A stretch of DNA of 64,000 nt, from contig NZ_FMHZ01000002.1 in NCBI RefSeq assembly GCF_900090315.1, forward strand, positions 186,001 to 250,000, read 5' to 3'. This stretch comes from Micromonospora citrea (GTDB lineage: Bacteria > Actinomycetota > Actinomycetes > Mycobacteriales > Micromonosporaceae). Shown here piece by piece: positions 7,545 to 17,497 of the stretch. A program made the position numbers and the translations under genes. The notes under the pieces are model-generated. The model was not told the DNA's origin, made no database searches, and saw only the letters and a list, made by a program, of their open reading frames with translations. The first letter of the stretch is position 1. The number at the start of each line of letters is the position of its first letter.

Positions 7545-8545
7545 TGCGCAGCAACCGCGTCATCCACGTGGTCGACTCGCACACGGAGGGGATGCCCACC
7601 CGGGTGGTGACCGGCGGCGTCCCGGTGCTCCCCGGCACCACCATGGCGCAGCGCCGGGAACACCTGATGACCCACCTCGACGACCTGCGGACCTTCCTGA
7701 TGTACGAGCCCCGGGGCCACGCGGCGATGTCCGGAGCGATCCTGCAGCCGCCGACCCGGCCGGACGCCGACGTCGGCGTGGTCTACATCGAGGTTTCCGG
7801 CTGTCTGCCGATGTGCGGGCACGGCACCATCGGCGTGGCCACCGTGTTGGTCGAGACCGGCATGGTGACGGTCACCGAGCCGGTGACCACCGTCCGCCTG
7901 GACACCCCGGCCGGGCTGGTGGTGGCGTCGGTCGCGGTGACCGACGGCCGCGCCACCGCAGTCACGATCCGCAGCGTGCCCTCGTTCGTGGTCGAGCTGG
8001 ACGCCACGGTGGCGATACCCGGGTACGGGCAGGTCCGTTACGACCTCGCCTACGGCGGCAACTTCTACGTCATCGTCGACCTGCCACAGCTGGGACTGCG
8101 CCTCGACCGGGCCGACCGGCAACGACTGCTGGACGTCGGCCTGGCGATCATGGCGGCGGTCGACGACCAGGACGCCCCGGTGCATCCGGAGCAGCCGGAG
8201 ATCTCCGGCTGCCGTCACGTCCACCTGGTCGCCGAGGGGTCGACCGCGCAACTGTCCCGGCACGCCATGGTGATCCATCCGGGCTGGTTCGACCGCTCCC
8301 CCTGCGGGACCGGCACCTCCGCGCGGATGGCCCAGCTGCACGCCCGAGGGCTGCTCCCGCTGGGCCGGGACTTCGTCAACGAATCGCTGCTCGGCACCCG
8401 GTTCACCGGAAGGCTGGTCGACACCACCACCGTCGCGGGCCGGCCCGCGGTGGTGCCGACCATCACCGGTCGGGCGTGGCTCACCGGCACGGCACAGCAC
8501 CTCCTCGACCCTGACGACCCCTTCCCGGCGGGATTCCTGTTGTGA
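7544..8545 (+). CDS. 4-Hydroxyproline 2-epimerase (proline racemase family)
   Basis: A 333-residue proline-racemase-fold enzyme that interconverts trans-4-hydroxy-L-proline and cis-4-hydroxy-D-proline. Both catalytic cysteines are present: Cys91 in SGCLPMCGHGTIG and Cys254 in DRSPCGTGTSARMA. The Cys/Cys pair indicates an epimerase; trans-3-hydroxyproline dehydratases of this fold carry Thr at the second position. The start overlaps the previous stop (TGATG), and its end overlaps the next gene (GTGA). Confidence 0.9.
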   Translation: MRSNRVIHVVDSHTEGMPTRVVTGGVPVLPGTTMAQRREHLMTHLDDLRTFLMYEPRGHAAMSGAILQPPTRPDADVGVVYIEVSGCLPMCGHGTIGVATVLVETGMVTVTEPVTTVRLDTPAGLVVASVAVTDGRATAVTIRSVPSFVVELDATVAIPGYGQVRYDLAYGGNFYVIVDLPQLGLRLDRADRQRLLDVGLAIMAAVDDQDAPVHPEQPEISGCRHVHLVAEGSTAQLSRHAMVIHPGWFDRSPCGTGTSARMAQLHARGLLPLGRDFVNESLLGTRFTGRLVDTTTVAGRPAVVPTITGRAWLTGTAQHLLDPDDPFPAGFLL

Positions 8546-9957
8546 CTGACCTGATCCAGAGCCGTTCCCCGCAGAACCCCGACGACATCGTCGCGGAGCA
8601 CGCCCCCGTCCCCGCGGACCGGGTGGCGGACCTGGCCGCCCGGGCCCGCGTGGCGCTGGCCGGATGGCGACGGGAGGGACCCGCCGGCCGCGCCCGCGCC
8701 CTGCGGCTGGCCTCGGAGCGGTTGCGCGCCCGCGCCGGCGCGATCGCCGACCTCGTCGTCCGGGAGGTGGGCAAGCCCGTGGCCGAGGCCCGCGCCGAGG
8801 TCGCCCGAGCCGCCGCGATCCTCGACTACTACGCGCAGTCCTGTTTCGCCGCCACCGGGCACCTGCTGCCGCCGTCCCTCCCGGCGGACCAGCCCGGCCT
8901 GCTGTACACCGAACGACGGCCCCGCGGCGTCGCGGGCCTGGTCACGCCCTGGAACTTCCCGGTGGCGATCCCACTGTGGAAGGCCGCCCCCGCCCTCGCC
9001 ACCGGCAACGCGGTGCTCCTCAAGCCGTCCCCGGAGGCGCTGGCCTGCGGTGCGGCTGTGCGGGATTTGTTCGACGGGCTGCTTCCCGACGGGCTGCTGC
9101 AGGTCGTGCCGGGCGGCGCGGAGACGGGACAGGCCGTGGTCGGGGTGGCCGACGTCGTCTCGTTCACCGGGTCGGCGGCGGTGGGTGCGGAGATCGCCGT
9201 CGCCGCCGCCCGCGCCGGCGTGCCGGCGCAGGCGGAGATGGGCGGACAGAACGCCGCCGTGGTGCTGCCCGACGCCGACCTCGCCGCGACCGCCGCGATG
9301 CTCGCCGGCGCCGCCATGGGGTACGCCGGTCAGAAGTGCACCGCGACCAGACGGATCATCGTGGTCGGGGACGCCGCCCCGTTCACCGAGGCGCTGGTCG
9401 CCGCGGTGGCGGCGCTGCCGTGCGGCGACCCGGCGCGGGCCGACGTCGCCGTCGGCCCGGTCATCACCGCCGCCGCGCGCGACCGGGTCCGCGACGCCGT
9501 CGAGGCCGCCCGGTCCGGCGGCGGACGGGTCCTCACGCCCGGCGCGAGCGCGGGTGACGGCTTCTTCGTCGCGCCGGTGCTGCTCGACCGGGTCGACCCG
9601 GCCCATCCGGTGGCCCGGGAGGAGACGTTCGGGCCGCTGGCCACCGTCTTCGCCGTGCCGGACCTGGCCGCCGCCGTCGCGCTGGTCGACGACGTGCGGT
9701 ACGGGTTGGTGACCTCGGTGCACGGTCGTGACGTCGGCCTGCTGCTCGAGGCGGCACGCGGCGTCGACACCGGGCTGATCCGGCTCAACGCCCCGACCAC
9801 CGGGGTGGACTTCCACGCGCCGTTCGGCGGCGAGAAGGCCTCCAGCCACGGCCCGCGCGAGCAGGGGACCGCGGCGCTGGACTTCTACACCTCGCTGCGA
9901 ACGGTCACGCTGGCCGCTCCCCCGCCCCCGCCCGCCCAAGCCGAGGAGTCCGTGTGA
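8542..9957 (+). CDS. α-Ketoglutaric semialdehyde dehydrogenase
   Basis: An NAD(P)-dependent aldehyde dehydrogenase of 471 residues. Key elements: PWNFPVAIPLWKAAPALATGN (coenzyme/oxyanion Asn), FTGSAAVG Rossmann loop, general base Glu232 (QAEMGGQN) and catalytic Cys266 (GYAGQKCTATRR). In this operon the expected substrate is α-ketoglutaric (2,5-dioxopentanoate) semialdehyde, giving 2-oxoglutarate for the TCA cycle. It overlaps both neighbours by 4 bases, showing tight co-translation. Confidence 0.85.
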   Translation: MTDLIQSRSPQNPDDIVAEHAPVPADRVADLAARARVALAGWRREGPAGRARALRLASERLRARAGAIADLVVREVGKPVAEARAEVARAAAILDYYAQSCFAATGHLLPPSLPADQPGLLYTERRPRGVAGLVTPWNFPVAIPLWKAAPALATGNAVLLKPSPEALACGAAVRDLFDGLLPDGLLQVVPGGAETGQAVVGVADVVSFTGSAAVGAEIAVAAARAGVPAQAEMGGQNAAVVLPDADLAATAAMLAGAAMGYAGQKCTATRRIIVVGDAAPFTEALVAAVAALPCGDPARADVAVGPVITAAARDRVRDAVEAARSGGGRVLTPGASAGDGFFVAPVLLDRVDPAHPVAREETFGPLATVFAVPDLAAAVALVDDVRYGLVTSVHGRDVGLLLEAARGVDTGLIRLNAPTTGVDFHAPFGGEKASSHGPREQGTAALDFYTSLRTVTLAAPPPPPAQAEESV

Positions 9958-11369
9958 ACCGCGCCGACCTGCACACCGGCAGCCACGACCTGCCGGTCAG
10001 CCCCGCCCTGGAGGCGTTCATGCTGTCTGGCTGGGCCGACAGCGAGCAGCACGACCTGCCCGTCGACGACGTCGCCGGCTGGGCCGCGGCCCGCCGGGCC
10101 CGGCTGCACGAGCGGTTCACCGGTGAGCGGCTGGTCGTCCCCGCCGGTGGCTACCGGCAGCGGTCCAACGACCAGAACTTCCGCTTCCGGCCGCACTCGG
10201 CGTACGTCTGGCTCACCGGCGACCAGTCCTCCGACGGGGTCCTGGTGATCGAGCCCGACGGCGACGCAACCCTCTACCTGCGACCCCGCTCCGACCGGCG
10301 CAGCGGAGAGTTCTTCCGGGACCGCGTGTACGGCGAACTGTGGGCCGGCCGACGTCCCACCCTCGGGGAGAGCCGCCGGCGGTTGGCGGTGCCGACCCGG
10401 CACGTAGCCGAACTGGCGACGGCCCTGTCCGGGCCGCGCGTGCCGACCCGGGTGCTGCGCGGCGTCGACGGGAGCGTGGACGCACTGCTCGCCGACGCGG
10501 CCGGGCCGGGCGACGCGGAGTTCGTTGCCGTGCTGGCCGAACTGCGGCTGGTCAAGGACGCGTGGGAGATCGATCAACTGGAACAGGCCGTGGCGATCAC
10601 CACCCGCGGGTTCGAGGACGTGGTCCGGGCCCTGCCGACGGCGAAGCGGACCTCCGAACGGTTGCTGGAGGGGGTGTTCTGGCAGCGCGCCCGCCTGGAG
10701 GGCAACGACGTCGGCTACCACTCGATCGTGGCCGCCGGCGCGCACGCGGCGACGCTGCACTGGATCGACAACGACGGGCCGGTCCGCGACGGCGACCTGT
10801 TGCTGCTCGACGCGGGGGCGGAGACCCGGTCGCTGTACACGGCGGACATCACGCGGGTGCTGCCCGTGTCGGGCCGGTTCAGCCCGTTGCAGCGGGACCT
10901 GTACGAGCTGTGCCGACGCGCCAACGACGCCGCCCTGGAGTGCCTGAAGCCCGGTGCCGAGTTCCGGGCCTTCCACCGGGCCGCGATGACGGTCCTGGCG
11001 TACGGGCTCGCGGACCTCGGGGTACTGCCCTGCCCGCCGGAGCGGGCCCTGTCGGAGGAGTCCGGTCTGTACCGCCGGTGGACGCTGTGCGGCTCGGGTC
11101 ACATGCTGGGCCTTGACGTGCACGACTGCGCCGCCGCCCGGGCCGGCAGCTACCTCGACGGACGGCTTGAGGCCGGGCACGTGCTCACGGTCGAGCCGGG
11201 CCTGTACTTCCAGCCGGACGACGAGCTGATCCCGGCCGAGTTGCGCGGGCTGGGCCTGCGCATCGAGGAGGACGTCCTGATCACCGAGGACGGGTACCGG
11301 CTGCTCTCCGACAACCTGCCGAGGCGCGCGGACGACGTCGAGGCGTGGATGCACCGGATCGCTTCGTGA
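9954..11369 (+). CDS. Xaa-Pro aminopeptidase / prolidase-like (M24B)
   Basis: A 471-residue 'pita-bread' metallopeptidase that releases N-terminal residues before an imino acid. The N-terminal creatinase-like domain includes RSNDQNFRFRPHSAYVWLTG. The metal ligands of the catalytic domain are visible: Asp in LLLDAGAE, Asp in YTADITRVLP, His in CGSGHMLGLDVHD, Glu in TVEPGLYF and Glu in LRIEEDVLIT. No signal peptide, so it is cytoplasmic. Its presence inside a hydroxyproline operon suggests that imported Xaa-Pro/Hyp peptides, not only the free imino acid, are the growth substrate. Confidence 0.88.
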   Translation: MNRADLHTGSHDLPVSPALEAFMLSGWADSEQHDLPVDDVAGWAAARRARLHERFTGERLVVPAGGYRQRSNDQNFRFRPHSAYVWLTGDQSSDGVLVIEPDGDATLYLRPRSDRRSGEFFRDRVYGELWAGRRPTLGESRRRLAVPTRHVAELATALSGPRVPTRVLRGVDGSVDALLADAAGPGDAEFVAVLAELRLVKDAWEIDQLEQAVAITTRGFEDVVRALPTAKRTSERLLEGVFWQRARLEGNDVGYHSIVAAGAHAATLHWIDNDGPVRDGDLLLLDAGAETRSLYTADITRVLPVSGRFSPLQRDLYELCRRANDAALECLKPGAEFRAFHRAAMTVLAYGLADLGVLPCPPERALSEESGLYRRWTLCGSGHMLGLDVHDCAAARAGSYLDGRLEAGHVLTVEPGLYFQPDDELIPAELRGLGLRIEEDVLITEDGYRLLSDNLPRRADDVEAWMHRIAS

Positions 11370-12508
11370 CCGCTGCGGACGTCGTCGTCGTCGGCGCCGG
11401 GATGACCGGCGTCGCCTGCGCGTACTACGCGGCCCGGGCCGGGCTGGTGGTGACCGTGGTCGACCGTGGCGGGGTCGCCGCGGGCACCACCGGCGCCGGC
11501 GAGGGCAACATCCTGGTCTCCGACAAGCCTCCCGGCCCGGAGCTGGCGCTCGCGCGCCGCTCCGCCGCACTGTGGCGGGAGCTGGGCGACGCCGTGGGCG
11601 GGGCGCGGATCGAGCTCGAGCACAAGGGTGGCCTGGTGGTGGCGGCCTCCCCGGCGGAGGACGCCGCGCTGCGGTCGTTCGCCGCCGGCCAGCGCGCCGC
11701 CGGTGTCGAGGCGCACGAGGTCGCCGCCGACGAGCTGTGCGACCACGAGCCGCATCTGGCGACCGACCTGGCCGGCGGGGTGCGCTACCCGCAGGACATG
11801 CAGGTGCAGCCGATGCTCGCCGCCGCCCATCTGCTGCGCGCGGCCCGGGTGAGGGTGCTGACCGGCACCCGGGTGGTCGGGCTGGACCGGGACACCGCCG
11901 GAGCGATCCGGGCCGTACGGACCGACCGGGGGCTGCTGCCCACGAGGGCGGTGGTCAACGCCGCCGGGGTCTGGGCCGGTGAGGTCGCCGCCCTGGCCGG
12001 CGTGGACCTGCCGATCCTCCCCCGGCGCGGCTTCGTCCTGGTCACCGAGCCGCTACCCGCGCTCGTCCGGCACAAGGTCTACGCCGCCGACTACGTCGCC
12101 AACGTCGGACGCAGCTCCACCGACCTCCAGGTCTCCCCGGTGGTCGAGGGCACCCGGGCCGGCACCGTCCTGATCGGATCCACCCGGGAACGGGTGGGAT
12201 TCGATCCGGCCTTCTCGCTGCGGGCGCTGCGCGGGCTCGCGGCGGGGGCGGTGCGGCTGTTCCCGTTCCTCAAGTCGGTGTCGGCGATCCGCGCCTACCG
12301 GGGCTTCCGGCCGTACAGCCCCGACCACCTGCCGACCATCGGCGCCGACTCCCGGGTGCCGGGTCTGCACCACGCCGCCGGACACGAGGGGGCGGGCATC
12401 GGTCTCGCCCCGGCGACCGGTGAGGCCGTCGCGGCGTTGCTGACCGGCGCGCCGCCGCCGCTGGACCTACGACCGTTCGCACCGGAGCGTCACGATGTTC
12501 ACCTTTGA
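11366..12508 (+). CDS. D-hydroxyproline dehydrogenase, DAAO-family FAD subunit
   Basis: A 380-residue FAD oxidoreductase of the D-amino-acid-oxidase/glycine-oxidase family. The dinucleotide motif VVVVGAGMTGVACAYY is at the N-terminus and the second FAD contact, GHEGAGIGLAPATGEAVA, near the end. Beside the small 2Fe-2S protein and the large FAD/Fe-S protein downstream it matches the LhpB/LhpE/LhpF-type complex that oxidises cis-4-hydroxy-D-proline. GTG 11366, inside the previous stop (GTGA), is preferred over GTG 11345 because it gives the usual short N-terminus. Similar heteromeric enzymes act on other imino acids, so the substrate rests on context. Confidence 0.85.
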   Translation: MTAADVVVVGAGMTGVACAYYAARAGLVVTVVDRGGVAAGTTGAGEGNILVSDKPPGPELALARRSAALWRELGDAVGGARIELEHKGGLVVAASPAEDAALRSFAAGQRAAGVEAHEVAADELCDHEPHLATDLAGGVRYPQDMQVQPMLAAAHLLRAARVRVLTGTRVVGLDRDTAGAIRAVRTDRGLLPTRAVVNAAGVWAGEVAALAGVDLPILPRRGFVLVTEPLPALVRHKVYAADYVANVGRSSTDLQVSPVVEGTRAGTVLIGSTRERVGFDPAFSLRALRGLAAGAVRLFPFLKSVSAIRAYRGFRPYSPDHLPTIGADSRVPGLHHAAGHEGAGIGLAPATGEAVAALLTGAPPPLDLRPFAPERHDVHL

Positions 12509-12749
12509 CGGCCGCCCGATCCCCGTCGACGGGGAGCAGACGATCGCCGCCGCCCTGCTCGCCGCAGGCATCCGCTCGTGGCGGCGCACCCGGGTCGAGG
12601 GCCGGCCGCGGGGGGCGTTCTGCGGGATAGGCGTGTGCTTCGACTGCCTGGTCCGGGTCAACGGCGTGCCGTCCCGGCGGGCGTGCCTGGTCACCGCCCG
12701 GCCCGGGGACGTGGTCGAGCCGCAGGACGAGGGGCGGGAGCGGGCATGA
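12495..12749 (+). CDS. Small 2Fe-2S ferredoxin-type subunit of the dehydrogenase
   Basis: An 84-residue plant-type ferredoxin-like subunit. The cluster ligands are in CGIGVCFDC followed by a fourth Cys in RRACLVTARPGD. Such proteins carry electrons between the two flavoprotein subunits in hydroxyproline and related imino-acid dehydrogenases. It overlaps the previous gene by 14 bases and the next by 4, consistent with a stoichiometric complex. Confidence 0.9.
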   Translation: MFTFDGRPIPVDGEQTIAAALLAAGIRSWRRTRVEGRPRGAFCGIGVCFDCLVRVNGVPSRRACLVTARPGDVVEPQDEGRERA

Positions 12750-14149
12750 CCGGGTACGACGTGGTGGTGGTCGGCGCCGGACCCGCCGGGCTGGCGGCGG
12801 CAGCCGGTGCCGCCGACGCCGGCTGCCGGGTGGTCGTGCTGGACGCCGGCCCGCGCCCGGGCGGGCAGTACTGGCGGCACCGGTCCGGCACGGACGGTCG
12901 GGGACACCAGGACTGGTCGACTTTCACCGGGCTGCGGGCCCGGCTGCGCCGGATCGAGTACCGCGCGGACGCCGCCGCCTGGTTCGTCGAGGGCCGCACC
13001 GGCCCCGCCGGCCCGCGCTTCACCGTGCACACCCGGGCGGGGGTCGTGCACGGTCGGCGGCTCGTCGTCGCCACCGGCGCCCACGACCGGGTCGTGCCGT
13101 TCCCCGGCTGGGACCTGCCCGGCGTGGTCACCGCCGGGGGCGCTCAGGCCCTGCTCAAGGGGCAGGGGGTGGTCTTCGCGCGGCGCGTCGTCGTGGCGGG
13201 CACCGGCCCGTTCCTGCTGCCGGTCGCGACCGGGCTCGCCGGGGCCGGCGGCACGGTGGTCGGCGTGTACGAGGCCAACGACCCGATCGGGTACGCGCGC
13301 CAGGTCCGCCACGTGCTCGGCGCGGCCGGCAAGCTCGCCGAGGCCGGCCGGTACGGGTGGCGGATGCTGCGGCACCGGGTGCCCTATCACCGGCGGAGGA
13401 TGGTGATCGCGGCGCACGGCGGCGACCACCTGACCGGGGTGACCGTGGCGGCGGTCGATTCGCGCGGCGCCGTCGTGCCGGGCAGCGAGACCGAGGTGGA
13501 GTGCGACGGCCTCGCGGTCGGCTTCGGTTTCACCCCTCAGCTGGAGCTGGCGACGGCTCTCGGCTGCGCGACCCGGTTGGACGGCGACGGCAGCCTGGTG
13601 CTGGTCGTCGGCCCCGACCAGGCGACCTCCGTGCCGGGGGTGTACGCCGCCGGGGAGGTCACCGGGGTCGGCGGGGCCGAGCTGGCCCTGGTCGAGGGGC
13701 AGCTCGCCGGCGACGCCGTCGCCGCGTCCCTGGGCCGTCCGTCGCCCTGGCCCACCAGGCGGCGGAACCGGTTGCTGCGGGCCCGGCGTCGGCTGCGGCG
13801 GTTCACCGCGGCGCTGCACGCGGTGCATCCCGTACCGCCCTCCTGGCCGGACCTGTGCGGCGACGACACGCTGGTCTGCCGGTGCGAGGAGGTGCCGATC
13901 GGGGCGGTGCGGCGCGCGGTGCGGGAGTTGTCCGCCGGGGACGCCCGGGGCGCGAAGCTGTTGACCCGGGCCGGCATGGGCTGGTGCCAGGGACGGATCT
14001 GCGGCTACGCCACCGCCTGCCTGACCGCCCGGGAGGCCGCGCGCCCACCCGGCGTGACGGACCTGTCGGGGTACGCGTCCCGTCCGCTGGCGCAGCCGGT
14101 CACGCTCGGCGAACTGGCGGCCGGGGAGCCGGCCGGCGGCGCGGACTGA
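12746..14149 (+). CDS. D-hydroxyproline dehydrogenase, large FAD/NAD(P)-type subunit with Fe-S tail
   Basis: A 467-residue flavoprotein. It has an N-terminal FAD motif (VVVVGAGPAGLAAAAGA), a second Rossmann segment (RRVVVAGTGPFLLPVATGLAGAGG), the VPGVYAAGEVTGVGG FAD contact and a C-terminal BFD-like cysteine domain (LVCRCEEVPIGAV ... GWCQGRICGY, four Cys). This is the architecture of LhpE/HcnB/SoxA-type subunits. It ends the seven-gene operon, in which every junction is an overlap. Confidence 0.87.
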   Translation: MTGYDVVVVGAGPAGLAAAAGAADAGCRVVVLDAGPRPGGQYWRHRSGTDGRGHQDWSTFTGLRARLRRIEYRADAAAWFVEGRTGPAGPRFTVHTRAGVVHGRRLVVATGAHDRVVPFPGWDLPGVVTAGGAQALLKGQGVVFARRVVVAGTGPFLLPVATGLAGAGGTVVGVYEANDPIGYARQVRHVLGAAGKLAEAGRYGWRMLRHRVPYHRRRMVIAAHGGDHLTGVTVAAVDSRGAVVPGSETEVECDGLAVGFGFTPQLELATALGCATRLDGDGSLVLVVGPDQATSVPGVYAAGEVTGVGGAELALVEGQLAGDAVAASLGRPSPWPTRRRNRLLRARRRLRRFTAALHAVHPVPPSWPDLCGDDTLVCRCEEVPIGAVRRAVRELSAGDARGAKLLTRAGMGWCQGRICGYATACLTAREAARPPGVTDLSGYASRPLAQPVTLGELAAGEPAGGAD

Positions 14150-14161
14150 GCGTGCGACAGG

Positions 14162-14195
14162 CGGGGCCCCGGACGGGCGTACCGCGCGGGCCCCG
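14162..14195. terminator. Hairpin ending the hydroxyproline operon
   Basis: CGGGGCCC (14162-14169) pairs with GGGCCCCG (14188-14195) across an 18-base loop, 12 bases after the operon's last stop. The convergent sdaA gene ends at 14232, so it may be used from both sides. Confidence 0.5.
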
Positions 14196-14231
14196 ACCGT
14201 CGCCGCCCGCGCTGACGGTGATCGTGCGCCC

Positions 14232-15602
14232 TCAGCACTCGATCACGTTGACGGCCAGGCCGCCGCGCGCCGTCTCCTTGTACTTCACCTTCATGTCCGC
14301 GCCCGTCTCCCGCATGGTCTTGATGACCTTGTCCAACGACACGTGATGCACCCCGTCACCACGCAACGCCAACCGGGCAGCCGTGATCGCCTTGATGCTA
14401 GCCACCGCGTTCCGCTCAATGCACGGGATCTGCACCAGCCCACCAACCGGATCACACGTCAACCCCAGGTTGTGCTCCATCCCGATCTCCGCCGCGTTCT
14501 CCACCTGCTCCGGCGTACCACCCAACGCCTCAGCCAACCCCGCCGCCGCCATCGAACACGCCGAACCCACCTCACCCTGACAACCCACCTCCGCACCCGA
14601 GATCGACGCGTTCTCCTTGAACAACACCCCGATCGCACCCGCCGCCAACAGAAACCGCACCACCCCCTCCTCCGACGCCCCCGGCACAAACCGCACGTAG
14701 TAGTGCAGCACCGCCGGAATGATCCCCGCCGCCCCGTTCGTCGGCGCCGTCACCACCCGCCCACCAGCCGCGTTCTCCTCGTTGACAGCCAGAGCGAACA
14801 ACGTCACCCAGTCCATCGCCCGCAGCGGATCGGCGGGGTCGGACTCCATCGCCAGGCTGCGCCGCAACTCGGCGGCACGACGGCGGACCTTCAACCCGCC
14901 CGGGAGCACCCCGTCCCGCGAACAACCCCGCTCCACGCACTCCCGCATCACCCGCCAGATCTCCAACAGACCCGCCCGCACCTCACCCCCGCTGCGCCAG
15001 GACAACTCGTTGGCCAGCATCACGTCGCTGATCGACAACCCGGTCGCCGAGGTGACGCCGAGCAGTTGCGCGCCGGTGAGAAACGGATACCGCACCCGCG
15101 TGACATCCGACTTGATCCGGTCGACCCCGGCCGCCGCCTCATCCACCACGAACCCGCCACCGACCGAGTAGTACGTCCGCACCCGCAACTCCACACCCCG
15201 CTCGTCGAACGCCACGAACGTCATCCCGTTCGGATGAAACGGCAACGACCGACGCCGATGCAACACCAGATCCCGCTCCGGATCAAAGTCGACCTCGTGC
15301 ACACCCAACAGCCACAACCGCCGCTCCGCCCGCACCCGCGCCACCCACGCGTCGACCCCATCGGTGTCCACCGTCTCCGGCGCCTCACCCGCCAACCCCA
15401 ACAACACCGCCCGGTCACTACCGTGCCCACGCCCCGTCGCACCCAACGAACCGAACAACTCCACCTGCACCCGCACCGTGCCCGACAACAACCCGTCAGC
15501 CTTCAACCCCGCCACGAACGCACGCGCGGCCCGCATCGGCCCCACCGTGTGCGAACTCGACGGCCCGACACCGACACTGAAAAGATCGAAAACGCTGATC
15601 AT
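14232..15602 (-). CDS. sdaA: L-serine ammonia-lyase (single-chain, iron-sulfur)
   Basis: Converts L-serine to pyruvate and ammonia; 456 residues. It begins [26 protein letters not shown], the hallmark of the family. The 4Fe-4S ligands are visible in [24 protein letters not shown] and VQIPCIERN. An AGGAG site lies 8 bases before ATG. It is the last gene of the riboswitch-headed unit (gcvH, proline dehydrogenase, sdaA), 140 bases after the proline dehydrogenase gene. With glycine cleavage plus serine hydroxymethyltransferase elsewhere, it would drain collagen glycine to pyruvate. Confidence 0.95.
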   Translation of the reverse strand: MISVFDLFSVGVGPSSSHTVGPMRAARAFVAGLKADGLLSGTVRVQVELFGSLGATGRGHGSDRAVLLGLAGEAPETVDTDGVDAWVARVRAERRLWLLGVHEVDFDPERDLVLHRRRSLPFHPNGMTFVAFDERGVELRVRTYYSVGGGFVVDEAAAGVDRIKSDVTRVRYPFLTGAQLLGVTSATGLSISDVMLANELSWRSGGEVRAGLLEIWRVMRECVERGCSRDGVLPGGLKVRRRAAELRRSLAMESDPADPLRAMDWVTLFALAVNEENAAGGRVVTAPTNGAAGIIPAVLHYYVRFVPGASEEGVVRFLLAAGAIGVLFKENASISGAEVGCQGEVGSACSMAAAGLAEALGGTPEQVENAAEIGMEHNLGLTCDPVGGLVQIPCIERNAVASIKAITAARLALRGDGVHHVSLDKVIKTMRETGADMKVKYKETARGGLAVNVIEC

Positions 15603-15742
15603 GATGCCTGCTCCTGTCGCGGTTGCTGGTTGTCGCTGCCGGCGCGTGGGGACGTCTCCCCGCCCTTCCGAGGTGGTCGCGCCCCGGTCCGCCGGGGCGG
15701 GAGTCGCCCCTCGGCGTCCGCCCCGCCCCGGGCGGCCCGCGG

Positions 15743-16678
<936 letters not shown>

Positions 16679-16695
16679 GGCATGTCCTCTCTCGG

Positions 16696-17085
16696 TTACG
16701 GCGTCGGGGAACGGACGTCGTCGACGAGGGCGCGGTACTCGTCCGCCGTCATCAGCGGCGGCACGTCGGCCAGGCGGACCCGCAGCAGCCAGCCCTTCCC
16801 GTACGGGTCGGCGCCGATCAGGCCCGGGTCGGCGAGTACCTCGCGGTTGACGTCGACGACCTCTCCGCCGACCGGCAGGTACAGCTCGGCCACCGACTTC
16901 GTGGACTCGACCTCGCCGCAGACGTCGCCGGCCGCCAGGCGGCTGCCGGGCTCGGGCAGTTCCGCGTAGATGACGTCGCCGAGCGCCGCCGCCGCGTAGG
17001 CGGTGATCCCCACCGCTGCCGGCTCGATCGACTCGTCGACCCACTCGTGGTTCTCGCTGTACCGAAGGTGCGCCGGTACGTCCAT
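16696..17085 (-). CDS. gcvH: Glycine cleavage system H protein
   Basis: Lipoyl carrier of the glycine cleavage system, 129 residues. The lipoylated lysine is Lys63 in GEVESTKSVAELY, and the N-terminal YSENHEWV and the C-terminal KGWLLRVRL match GcvH over its full length. It is the first intact gene after the tandem glycine riboswitch. The genes for GcvP and GcvL are not present, and only a relic of gcvT remains upstream, so this H protein must work with partners encoded elsewhere. Confidence 0.95.
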   Translation of the reverse strand: MDVPAHLRYSENHEWVDESIEPAAVGITAYAAAALGDVIYAELPEPGSRLAAGDVCGEVESTKSVAELYLPVGGEVVDVNREVLADPGLIGADPYGKGWLLRVRLADVPPLMTADEYRALVDDVRSPTP

Positions 17086-17153
17086 GTCTCGTCTCCTCGG
17101 TGAACGGAATCGCGTCAGCGCGGGCGGCGAGCCGGCAGCGGGGCGCGTGCCAT

Positions 17154-17186
17154 CGGCTCGCCGCCGTCTCGGACGGCGGCGAGCCG
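17154..17186 (-). terminator. Perfect 15-bp hairpin in the gcvH leader
   Basis: CGGCTCGCCGCCGTC (17154-17168) pairs perfectly with 17172-17186 around a 3-base loop. In the leader transcript it lies between the riboswitch and gcvH, 68 bases before the gcvH start. No U-tract. It could be an attenuator acting with the riboswitch, or a scar left by loss of gcvT. Confidence 0.5.
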
Positions 17187-17306
17187 GCCGGCGGCGGCCC
17201 GGGCACGGGTGTGGGGGTGTCGGGGACGCGCGGGTCCGGCGCGGTGGGGACCGCGTGCCCGGGGTCGCTGTCGGTGCCGACGGCCTTCCACCGGTCGCGG
17301 CGTCCG

Positions 17307-17456
17307 CTCAGGGCGGGCGACGCGGTGTTCGGCGGCGGTCTCGCTGTCGTCGCGCGGCGGCATCGGCCAGCCGGCGGTGGCGGTGGACCGGGCTCCGATC
17401 GCCCGGTGCACGGTGTGCGGGAGTGGGTGGCGCAGAGTCGTCTGGCCCTGGTGCAC
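17307..17456 (-). pseudogene. Relic of the gcvT 5' end
   Basis: The minus-strand frame from about 17456 encodes a stretch matching the N-terminus of aminomethyltransferase: L-x-x-x-VHRAIGAR, then AGWPMP and EHRVAR. Intact GcvT has T-x-LHxxLGA, AGWxMP and EHxAVR at the same spacings. Beyond about 50 residues the similarity stops, and gcvH begins 220 bases further on, so most of the roughly 370-codon gene is gone. Its position right after a glycine riboswitch is where gcvT normally sits. The match is by eye. Confidence 0.6.
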
Positions 17457-17497
17457 GGAGGCGCTCCTCGTCCCGACGCGCGCGGCGTCGTACGGTC

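Noticed and set aside
7544..8545. trans-3-Hydroxyproline dehydratase for the proline-racemase-fold protein
   Set aside because: Both catalytic cysteines (91 and 254) are present; dehydratases have Thr at the second position.
8542..9957. Calling the aldehyde dehydrogenase Δ1-pyrroline-5-carboxylate dehydrogenase to partner proline dehydrogenase
   Set aside because: It lies inside the overlapping hydroxyproline operon, and its length and motifs fit semialdehyde dehydrogenases of that pathway better.
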